Shown here piece by piece: positions 1-5,532 of a DNA stretch of 8,018 nt. The position numbers were made by a program, and so were the translations under genes. The stretch is from Clostridiales bacterium. GTDB taxonomy: Bacteria; Bacillota; Clostridia; Tissierellales; Dethiosulfatibacteraceae. Below the pieces are notes generated by a model. The model was given only the letters and a program-made list of their open reading frames with translations. It was not told the origin of the DNA and made no database searches. Position 1 is the first letter of the stretch, and each line of letters opens with the position of its first letter. Location of the stretch: contig DMAP01000436.1 in NCBI GenBank assembly GCA_003446975.1, forward strand, positions 1-8,018, in the 5' to 3' direction.

Positions 1-983
1 CAAAGCGCTCCTATGGGTTCGCTTAAGGTGTTTCTGAATTGGGTTCCGACAGTTTCGGTCAACCATTTTTGAGTGGCAAGACTCTGGCTGCATAGTATCT
101 CGATGAACTTGAAGTCAGGCTCTATTGTTGTGCCGTCAAGGCCAGCTCTTCTACCGGCGAAATAAGTCTGTATGATGTGAAGTTCAACTGAGTCAAACAT
201 CATTGATGTATCTCCTGCTAAGTAGGTTGTTAACTGACTCTTGAGAACACTGAGTGTTGGCCTATAGTCCTCGGGAACCTCAGAGGGACTCAGATTGAGG
301 AAATATCTCAGCTTTTCCTCAAGGCCAGCTGCTGCTGGTATTGTTGAGCTGATTTCCGTGTTGGCTGCATTCCATGCGCCTCCTGCAACCAAGGTATTGC
401 CTCCAAGCGCTGCATTTTTTTCTATCAGAATGACTGATGCGCCGTTTTCAACAGCGCTTACTGCTGCTGACATACCTGCACCGCCGCCGCCAATTATAAT
501 AACATCAGCAGTCTTTGTGATTTTAGATCCTGGTGTGGAATCAATTTTTTTGGCTCTAAGTGCGGCAACATCACCGCCAGCCAGATCAACACATGAAGCA
601 ACACCATTTACCAGCATGATGCTTGTGAAGGTCGCTCCTGCCACCGTATCGACAGCAAGTGACTGATGCTCAATAATCTTTGCCGGAATCCTCTCAATAG
701 CCGGATCAGCAAGACCAGCGGTTTCAGTGTGTTCAATGATCTGTATGGATTCAATTCTGTTATCGCTGAAAGTGACTGACATTTTAATGGGTCCGTTGTG
801 ACCTGCCGTCTCAAAATCGTAGGTACCAGCATTATAGTTCTTTTGAGGAGCGGGTTGTGTCGTAGTTTGAGGTGGTGCGGTGGTTGTCGGTTGAGGGGGT
901 GGACTTGTGCAAGCATTTGCAGTTAACATGATCATGATGATGAAGAATAAAACTGCGAGTTTCTTTGAGTGTCTACTTTTCAT
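1..983 (-). CDS. Exported FMN/FAD lipoprotein reductase, fumarate/urocanate reductase-like (C-terminus outside window)
   Basis: Extracytoplasmic flavoprotein expected to reduce an unsaturated acid such as fumarate or urocanate. Seen: 327 residues in an open frame to the window edge. Residues 1-24 form a signal peptide (KSRHSKK, then a hydrophobic stretch) ending at ANA-C25, a plausible lipobox. Residues 26-48 are a Pro/Thr/Gln-rich linker. Residues 50-135 form an FMN-binding domain with the flavinylation motif DTVAGAT (112-118), where Thr118 would carry FMN attached by an ApbE-type transferase. From residue 160 an FAD_binding_2 domain begins: DVIIIGGGGAG (GxGxxG 165-170), Glu188 closing beta-2, and GGNTLVAGGAWNAA typical of flavocytochrome c. 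No CxxCH haem motif is present in the visible part, so electrons probably arrive through flavin, as in flavinylated extracellular reductases of Gram-positive bacteria. Start: ATG at 983 with AGGAGGA at 991-997, 7 bases upstream. The substrate is unknown because the catalytic Arg/His region lies outside the window. Confidence 0.9.
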   Translation of the reverse strand, partial: MKSRHSKKLAVLFFIIMIMLTANACTSPPPQPTTTAPPQTTTQPAPQKNYNAGTYDFETAGHNGPIKMSVTFSDNRIESIQIIEHTETAGLADPAIERIPAKIIEHQSLAVDTVAGATFTSIMLVNGVASCVDLAGGDVAALRAKKIDSTPGSKITKTADVIIIGGGGAGMSAAVSAVENGASVILIEKNAALGGNTLVAGGAWNAANTEISSTIPAAAGLEEKLRYFLNLSPSEVPEDYRPTLSVLKSQLTTYLAGDTSMMFDSVELHIIQTYFAGRRAGLDGTTIEPDFKFIEILCSQSLATQKWLTETVGTQFRNTLSEPIGAL

Positions 984-1043
984 ATTCTGTTCCTCCTAAA
1001 ATTTTCTTGGATGAAAACTATATCGAGGCTAAACACTAATTAT

Positions 1044-1072
1044 ATTATACAGCATTGTTAATATATTTTCAA
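1044..1072 (-). promoter_or_regulatory. Sigma-A promoter of the exported flavoprotein reductase gene
   Basis: On the minus strand, TTGAAA (1072-1067), a 17-base spacer and TATAAT (1049-1044). This is five of six at -35 and a perfect -10. Predicted transcription starts near 1037, leaving a leader of about 54 bases before the ATG at 983. I saw no clear operator or riboswitch in the leader. Confidence 0.75.
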
Positions 1073-1147
1073 TCTGGCTGCATATTATCACACTCTTTAA
1101 GCATCACAAAGTTATGAAATAATAAACATTCACATATGACCCAACGC

Positions 1148-1170
1148 AAAAAAACCTCCAACAGAAGGTT
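1148..1170 (-). terminator. Rho-independent terminator, minus-strand orientation
   Basis: Read on the minus strand: AACCTTC, loop TGTT, GGAGGTT (1170-1153; seven pairs including one G-T), followed by an uninterrupted run of seven T (1154-1148). The plus strand has no T-run after the hairpin, so it works in one direction only. No minus-strand gene lies immediately upstream. It would stop leftward transcription entering from the 1266-3718 region before it reaches the promoter at 1072-1044. Confidence 0.6.
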
Positions 1171-1190
1171 AAAACACCAGGTGGCGGTTG

Positions 1191-1219
1191 TTGATTGTTT
1201 GCCACAATGGTGCTAGACT
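1191..1219 (+). promoter_or_regulatory. Candidate promoter of the iron-sulfur flavoprotein gene
   Basis: TTGATT (1191-1196), a 17-base spacer (1197-1213) and TAGACT (1214-1219): four of six at each box with ideal spacing. Predicted start near 1226, about 40 bases before the ATG at 1266. The modest boxes leave room for an activator. The spacer and its flanks hold short imperfect dyads (CACCAGGTG at 1175-1183 and CCACAATGGTG at 1202-1212), but none is strong enough to name a regulator. Confidence 0.4.
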
Positions 1220-1265
1220 GAAAGGGTATAGTGTATCAAGAGTAATTATTGATAAGGAGTACGGT

Positions 1266-2048
1266 ATGAAAAAGGTTTTGATCATTGAAGCGAGCAGTCG
1301 AAAAGGTTTTTCGAGTGAAATTGCCATGCAAATAAAGGAAGAGATGAGCCAGAAAGCCGAAATGGAGGTCATCCATCTGAGAGATTATCACATTGCGCGG
1401 TGCAAGGGATGCTGCGCCTGTCTGTCCCTTGGGAGCGCAGCCTGTCCCTTGAGAGAGGATGACGTGAAACTTATATTGGAGAAAATGGTCCATTCCGACG
1501 GTGCAATATTTGTTACACCGAATTACTCCTTATCGGTACCTGGCATCCTGAAGGATCTGTTTGACCGTCTGGCCTTTGTTTTTCACCGCCCCAGATTGTT
1601 TGGAAAGGCTTGCCTGCCTGTTGTTGTCCAAGGTGTTTATGGCGGGAATAAGGTGGCCAAATATATCAATGAGGCAATGGGTTTTTGGGGGATGAATAGC
1701 GTTAAAGGTGCAATTCTCTCCGGTGGGATCTACCCGCAAAGGGAATTGAAAAATGATGTCAGAGAGAAGAACAACAGAGCGCTCATGAAGGCTTTGGATA
1801 AATTCTCAGACAGACTTCATGATGACAAGCCGGCGCAGCCGACTTTTTTTAAAATGATGATTTTCAGGATGACCCGCTCTTCAATGAAATATTTTGATGA
1901 GGCGTTGGAACCTGACAAGAAATATTTTGAGGTAAAAGGCTGGCTCGAATCAGATTATTATTATGATGTGGACATCAACCCAATCAAAAGAATGGTCGGG
2001 AAATTTTTTGACATAATGGTAAGAAGAATGGCTCGTTCCAATCATTGA
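1266..2048 (+). CDS. Iron-sulfur flavoprotein / NAD(P)H-dependent FMN reductase family
   Basis: Flavodoxin-fold electron-transfer protein or reductase of 260 residues, probably cytoplasmic and FMN-binding. Seen: an N-terminal beta strand and FMN phosphate loop (KVLIIEASSRKGFSSE, residues 3-18); a compact cysteine motif Cys46-X2-Cys49-X2-Cys52-X7-Cys60 (plus Cys50), which matches the CX2CX2CX4-7C 4Fe-4S motif of archaeal and clostridial Isf proteins; and TPNYSLSVPGILKDLFDR (84-101), the conserved flavin-side segment of this family. Residues 192-260 form a basic, aromatic, Met-rich tail beyond the flavodoxin core; its role is unknown. Start: ATG 1266 with AAGGAG at 1254-1259. The frame stays open upstream to a TTG at 1188, but that overlaps the promoter. 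It is followed by an FAD oxidoreductase gene on the same strand, a likely redox partner. In vivo donor and acceptor are not deducible. Confidence 0.85.
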   Translation: MKKVLIIEASSRKGFSSEIAMQIKEEMSQKAEMEVIHLRDYHIARCKGCCACLSLGSAACPLREDDVKLILEKMVHSDGAIFVTPNYSLSVPGILKDLFDRLAFVFHRPRLFGKACLPVVVQGVYGGNKVAKYINEAMGFWGMNSVKGAILSGGIYPQRELKNDVREKNNRALMKALDKFSDRLHDDKPAQPTFFKMMIFRMTRSSMKYFDEALEPDKKYFEVKGWLESDYYYDVDINPIKRMVGKFFDIMVRRMARSNH

Positions 2049-2073
2049 CAACACACCCTATCTGGTTTAGAAT
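2045..2073 (+). promoter_or_regulatory. Near-consensus sigma-A promoter overlapping the upstream stop codon
   Basis: TTGACA (2045-2050, perfect -35), a 17-base spacer (2051-2067) and TAGAAT (2068-2073, five of six). The -35 box contains the TGA stop (2046-2048) of the iron-sulfur flavoprotein gene. Predicted start near 2080, giving a leader of about 30 bases before the ATG at 2111. The FAD oxidoreductase gene can therefore be expressed apart from the gene before it. Confidence 0.7.
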
Positions 2074-2110
2074 TTTATCAAATAATATGATTCAAACTTG
2101 GGGGTATTTC

Positions 2111-3718
2111 ATGATTTACGATGTTGTGATTGTTGGCGGTGGGATTGCAGGATTGACAGCCGGTGCCTTTATCAGCAAGGAAGGCCATAAGGTTTTGCTA
2201 TGCGAAAAGGAAAAATGGATAGGCGGCTTGGTCAATTCTTTTGATTATAAAGGCTTCCGTTTTGACGGTGGCATTAGAGCCATGGAGAACTCCGGAGTAT
2301 TGTTGCCTATGGTCAAAGGGTTGGGTTTGGATATAGAAATCAATAAAAGCTATGTATCTGTCGGTATGGAAGATGAGGTTGTCAATGTTGAAACCAAGGA
2401 TAGCTTGGCCGACTATCAGAAGATGCTTGAAAACCAGTTCCCCGAAAACAAGGAAGATGTCACGAAAATCATAAGCGAGATCAAGATTATCATGAAGTAC
2501 ATGGATGTGTTGTACGGTATTGATAATCCATTGTTCATGGATCTGAAAAAGGACAGAAAATATCTTTTCAAAACATTATTGCCATGGCTTTTCAAGTATC
2601 TTAGAACCATCAGAAAGATCATCAAACTGGATCAACCTATAGAGGAGTATCTGAAGCAGTTTTCCGACAACCCCAGTCTGATCAATATGATTGATCAGCA
2701 TTTCTTTAAAGAGACTCCAGCCTTTTTTGCCTTGAGTTACTTCAGTCTCTATCTTGATTACCAGTACCCGAAAGGTGGTACAGGCACATTGACCGAGAAG
2801 TTGGCTGAGTTCATTTTAGCAAACCAAGGCATCATTCTCAAAGAAACAACTATCCAATCTATCGATCCGGAAAAGAAAGAGGTGTTTGACGCCAATGGCA
2901 ATGCTTATGGTTACAAGCAGCTGATTTGGGCTGCAGACCTGAAGTGCCTTTATGATATATTGAGGATCGATTCAATCAAAGACAAAACAATCCAAAAAAA
3001 TATTCTGGACCGCAAAGTGTTGCTGAAAGACAAAATAGGTGGCGATTCCGTGTACACCCTCTATCTGACAGTAGATTTGCCACCAGAGCATTTCAAGAAA
3101 ATCTCCAATCCCCATTTCTTCTACACACCCTATAAGGACGGATTGTACAATATCATAATTGATGAGATAATAGATGACAATGCTCAAAATTCAGTAAAGC
3201 GTTACGTCACCGACAAGGCCAGATTGATGGCATGGATTGAAAGATATTACAGACTGACTACCTATGAGATTTCGATTCCTGTTCTCAGGGATCCAAGCTT
3301 GGCGCCAGAGGGAAAGACAGGTTTGATCATCAGCACACTTTTTGAACACTCGCTTGTCAAGCATATCAATGAAATGGGCTGGTACGAAGAGTTCAAGGCA
3401 TTCAGCGAAAGACTGATCATTGATGTGCTTCATAGCACAATATATAAGGGAATCAAGGAAAAAACCATAGACAATTTCTCCTCAACTCCCTTGACCCTTG
3501 AAAGAATAACAGGCAATACCGACGGAGGTATCACCGGATGGGCATTCACCAACAGACCCATACCGGCTGTCAGTTCCATGCCAAAAGTGACAGATTCTGT
3601 TTTAACACCTATACCAAATATTTATCAGGCCGGACAATGGACCTATAGTCCGGCGGGTTTGCCCATATCCATTATGACAGGCAAGATAGCGGCGGACAAG
3701 GTCAACAAATGCCTATGA
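2111..3718 (+). CDS. CrtI-like (phytoene desaturase family) NAD(P)/FAD-dependent oxidoreductase
   Basis: FAD-dependent desaturase, isomerase or saturase of 535 residues; the substrate is unknown but the family favours isoprenoid and other hydrophobic compounds. Seen: an N-terminal Rossmann dinucleotide site, YDVVIVGGGIAGLTAG (GxGxxG at Gly9, Gly11, Gly14), with Glu32 ending beta-2 and the following GGL (38-40); FDGG about residue 56; a middle substrate domain; and a C-terminal FAD-closing motif NIYQAGQWTYSPAGLP (503-518) followed by a helix at SIMTGKIAADKV. This arrangement is typical of CrtI and all-trans-retinol 13,14-reductase relatives. No membrane segment is evident. Start: ATG 2111 after GGGGG at 2100-2104. 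An earlier in-frame ATG at 2087 has no ribosome binding site, and the in-frame TTG at 2045 is the promoter -35 box. Its last 6 bases overlap the end of the convergent SDR gene. No carotenoid synthase (crtB/crtM) is nearby, so carotenoid synthesis is not supported. Confidence 0.85.
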   Translation: MIYDVVIVGGGIAGLTAGAFISKEGHKVLLCEKEKWIGGLVNSFDYKGFRFDGGIRAMENSGVLLPMVKGLGLDIEINKSYVSVGMEDEVVNVETKDSLADYQKMLENQFPENKEDVTKIISEIKIIMKYMDVLYGIDNPLFMDLKKDRKYLFKTLLPWLFKYLRTIRKIIKLDQPIEEYLKQFSDNPSLINMIDQHFFKETPAFFALSYFSLYLDYQYPKGGTGTLTEKLAEFILANQGIILKETTIQSIDPEKKEVFDANGNAYGYKQLIWAADLKCLYDILRIDSIKDKTIQKNILDRKVLLKDKIGGDSVYTLYLTVDLPPEHFKKISNPHFFYTPYKDGLYNIIIDEIIDDNAQNSVKRYVTDKARLMAWIERYYRLTTYEISIPVLRDPSLAPEGKTGLIISTLFEHSLVKHINEMGWYEEFKAFSERLIIDVLHSTIYKGIKEKTIDNFSSTPLTLERITGNTDGGITGWAFTNRPIPAVSSMPKVTDSVLTPIPNIYQAGQWTYSPAGLPISIMTGKIAADKVNKCL

Positions 3719-4633
3719 TCGCAATCCAGTCAGATGCATGGTGATATCATAGATTTTTTTACCTAATTCACGGTCCAAAGCATGTTTGGCCGGCTTCTCC
3801 TCGATGGTCAAATGGAAGAATTTCCCGCTTATATTCATCATCTCCGGGTCCGCTGCCAGATAGTAGATGGCTTCGCCGGATATGACCGGATTCTTGAGGC
3901 TATGCCAGGTGACGTTATGCAGAAAACACCTGTAGAGCCAGCCGTTGTTGCTGCCTATGTTGGTTCTCACATCGCCTGGGTGCAATGCATTGATGGTTAC
4001 ACCAGAACCTTTCAGCTCATCAGCCAGTTCCCAAACCGTCATCAACTGGGCGGTTTTGGATGCTCCATAGCTCCTAAGTCCTGTGTAAAATCTTTTTTTC
4101 CAGTCCAGATCGTTGATATCAAGCCCATTGAAACGATGACCTTCTGAATTCACCTGAATGATGCGAGCGGGTGCGCTTTCCTTCATTCGGTCAATGAGTA
4201 GCTTGGTGAACAAAAATGACGCCAGGTGATTGACGCAAAAGACCAGCTCATGACCCTCCTTCGTTTCCACTCTGGTGGTTGAGTGGAGTCCTGCACTGTT
4301 AATCAGCACATGTATTTCTTTATGGTTTGCAAGGATTTCCTCAGCGGCTTTTCTAACATCGGACAGGATGCTGAAATCCGCAACGACAATATCAATATTG
4401 ACAGACCACTTTTTCTGTATCTCTTCTCTAATGGCTTTTGCCTTTTCTTCGTTCCTGCAAACCATTATGATATCAGCCTTGCCTTGCGCAAGCTTTTTAA
4501 GAGCCTCAAGTCCAACACCCGAAGTAGCACCGGTTATGACACAGACCTTTCCAGCCATTGAAGTGGTACTTTTCTTTTGCTCGGCTTTTTTGTTTTTCAT
4601 GAAGATTAATTCCTCAGGCCACTCGAATTGCAT
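3713..4633 (-). CDS. Short-chain dehydrogenase/reductase, retinol dehydrogenase-like
   Basis: NAD(P)-dependent alcohol/ketone oxidoreductase of the classical SDR fold, 306 residues from the chosen start. Seen: TGATSGVG (34-41, TGxxxGxG cofactor loop); VCRNEEK after beta-2, whose Arg60 suggests NADP(H); Asp86 in ADFS; NSAG (112-115, a variant of NNAG); Asn135 in VNHL; and the catalytic set Ser163 (VNSEGH), Tyr189 and Lys193 (YGASK), then HPG. The long gap between catalytic Ser and Tyr, with LDINDLDW in between, is typical of RDH11/WWOX-like members. Start: ATG 4633 with GAGGTG ending 4 bases upstream, 13 bases after the stop of the NTF2-like gene. ATG 4600 (295 residues), with a weaker and more distant GAGGA, is a real alternative. 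The gene is probably co-transcribed with the NTF2-like gene. Its 3' end overlaps the convergent FAD oxidoreductase gene by 6 bases. Confidence 0.87.
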   Translation of the reverse strand: MQFEWPEELIFMKNKKAEQKKSTTSMAGKVCVITGATSGVGLEALKKLAQGKADIIMVCRNEEKAKAIREEIQKKWSVNIDIVVADFSILSDVRKAAEEILANHKEIHVLINSAGLHSTTRVETKEGHELVFCVNHLASFLFTKLLIDRMKESAPARIIQVNSEGHRFNGLDINDLDWKKRFYTGLRSYGASKTAQLMTVWELADELKGSGVTINALHPGDVRTNIGSNNGWLYRCFLHNVTWHSLKNPVISGEAIYYLAADPEMMNISGKFFHLTIEEKPAKHALDRELGKKIYDITMHLTGLRS

Positions 4634-4646
4634 GATCCACCTCATC

Positions 4647-5123
4647 CTAACCGAATTTTTTTCGCATGAATTTTCTGTAGGTTTTTTTAAAATAGGGAAT
4701 TCCATTGAAAATATCACCCCAAAGATCATAATAATCCCTTTGTCCGATGATTCTGCCATCCTCGTGAAGGGTTAGCTTTGTAGCACCATACATGGGTGTG
4801 CTGGGATATTTATTGAATGACATGGTCATGGTCCAATCCATGATGATGAAATTGCCACTTTGGGAAATGGAGTGGATATCCATATGCAGCTCCTGACATC
4901 TCTCGGTAAGACGTTCACACATGGCGATAAATTCTGTCTTGCCCTCGATTCTCTGGATGGAATCCTGGAAAACAATGTCATCGTGATAATAGGGATAGAT
5001 ATGGGACCAATCAGGTTTTCCTTTGGTATTGTAGGTCTGGGACCAGAGCTCCAGAACGCTTTCCACGTTCAATACCCTTAAATTATTTTCATGGTCACTG
5101 TAAGGCTTTATGGTTTCATTCAT
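4647..5123 (-). CDS. NTF2/SnoaL-like small protein
   Basis: A 158-residue protein that looks like the NTF2-like cone fold. Seen: an N-terminal helix with LELWSQTYN (about 24-32); a segment YYHDDIVFQDSIQRIEGKTEF, the usual SnoaL pattern of a strand, acidic residues and 'G-lys' turn; mixed strands with FIIMDWTMTMSF and GATKLTLHEDGRI; and QRDYYDLWGD, followed by a basic C-terminal tail ending FMRKKFG. Members of this fold are either isomerases/hydratases or non-enzymatic binding proteins, and I cannot tell which this is. Start: ATG 5123 preceded by GAGAGGTG; the GTG at 5132 lies inside that ribosome binding site. It is followed after 13 bases by the SDR gene. From memory, proteobacterial clusters pair a similar NTF2-like protein with an SDR and an FAD oxidoreductase, which fits the neighbourhood; this needs a search. 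Confidence 0.75.
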   Translation of the reverse strand: MNETIKPYSDHENNLRVLNVESVLELWSQTYNTKGKPDWSHIYPYYHDDIVFQDSIQRIEGKTEFIAMCERLTERCQELHMDIHSISQSGNFIIMDWTMTMSFNKYPSTPMYGATKLTLHEDGRIIGQRDYYDLWGDIFNGIPYFKKTYRKFMRKKFG

Positions 5124-5175
5124 TCCTGTCACCTCTCTGTTATCAGTAGACTAAAATAGTGTATCTCTTTAATTT

Positions 5176-5193
5176 ATTATATGTCCTATTATA
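5176..5193 (-). promoter_or_regulatory. Tandem -10 boxes, candidate promoter for the NTF2-SDR genes
   Basis: Two perfect TATAAT hexamers on the minus strand, at 5193-5188 and 5181-5176. The first has only a poor -35 (TTCAGA at 5217-5212, 18-base spacer); the second has none. The region is AT-rich, so chance matches are possible. A start near 5181 would give a leader of about 58 bases. Confidence 0.35.
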
Positions 5194-5454
5194 AGAATAA
5201 TCTACTGTTAATCTGAATCGTTAAAAAAATAATCAGTATTCTTTAAAGTTGAAAACATATTTGTTTATTCTAAAACGTCTTTCTTATATATTAAATATAC
5301 AGAAACAAAGGTTTTCATCCCATAGGCTTGTATTTGAATCATACTGTATCATTTCACAGACACCCACTTTATTGGTCGATATCGATATATTCACACTTCA
5401 ACACATATTGTTGGTGCATTTGCCCTGATTCTCACAAGTTTCCTTATAACGCTC

Positions 5455-5483
5455 TTCTTATAGTGTGTCTGATATGTTAGAAT
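5455..5483 (+). promoter_or_regulatory. Extended -10 promoter of the hydro-lyase/malic enzyme operon
   Basis: TGTTAGAAT (5475-5483) combines a TGn extension with TAGAAT (five of six). The -35 region, TTCTTA at 5455-5460 with a 17-base spacer, is weak, as often seen with extended -10 promoters. Predicted start near 5490, giving a leader of about 43 bases that includes the inverted repeat at 5490-5512 and the AGGAGG at 5521-5526. Confidence 0.5.
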
Positions 5484-5489
5484 TGATTC

Positions 5490-5512
5490 ATAACACTTGA
5501 TCTGTTTGTTAT
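5490..5512 (+). repeat. Inverted repeat at the predicted operon transcription start, possible operator
   Basis: ATAACA (5490-5495) and TGTTAT (5507-5512) form a perfect 6-base dyad around an 11-base spacer, placed just downstream of the -10 box and just before the ribosome binding site. The position suits a repressor site; a weak leader hairpin is the alternative. No regulator gene is in the window. Confidence 0.35.
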
Positions 5513-5532
5513 CATTTGAGAGGAGGATTTAG

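Larger units (their letters stand above)
5124..5532. other. Divergent intergenic region, about 400 bases
   Basis: AT-rich spacer between the leftward NTF2-SDR genes and the rightward hydro-lyase operon. It holds the tandem TATAAT boxes (5176-5193), a short palindromic stretch TCGATATCGATAT (5376-5388), a candidate extended -10 promoter (5455-5483) and an inverted repeat (5490-5512). The middle part, about 5200-5370, shows no credible ORF, tRNA or terminator hairpin. I looked for a T-box motif (AGGGTGGTACCGCG type), as expected for a leucine-responsive leuCD leader, and found none. Confidence 0.6.

Noticed and set aside
295..666. Open reading frame on the plus strand, antisense to the exported reductase gene.
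   Set aside because: Low-complexity Ala/Pro-rich translation, no ribosome binding site, and it lies opposite well-conserved FMN and FAD motifs.
83..1089. A 17-base near-repeat (16 of 17 identical) at 83-99, inside the reductase gene, and 1073-1089, just upstream of its -35 box.
   Set aside because: No flanking extension of the match and no mobile element features. A single match of this size in 8 kb is mildly unlikely but compatible with chance.
2111..3718. Carotenoid biosynthesis role (phytoene desaturase).
   Set aside because: Family resemblance only; no phytoene or dehydrosqualene synthase or other carotenoid gene is in the window.
4275..4775. A 166-codon plus-strand frame antisense to the SDR and NTF2-like genes, hydrophobic in part.
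   Set aside because: It is a mirror of the conserved SDR coding strand (cofactor loop region) and has no convincing ribosome binding site or recognisable domain.
5130..5132. GTG as an earlier start of the NTF2-like gene.
   Set aside because: The GTG is part of the GAGAGGTG ribosome binding site of the ATG at 5123.
5133..5532. Possible leucine T-box or other riboswitch before the LeuC-like gene.
   Set aside because: No T-box consensus, no terminator/antiterminator pair, and the predicted promoter leaves only about 43 bases of leader.
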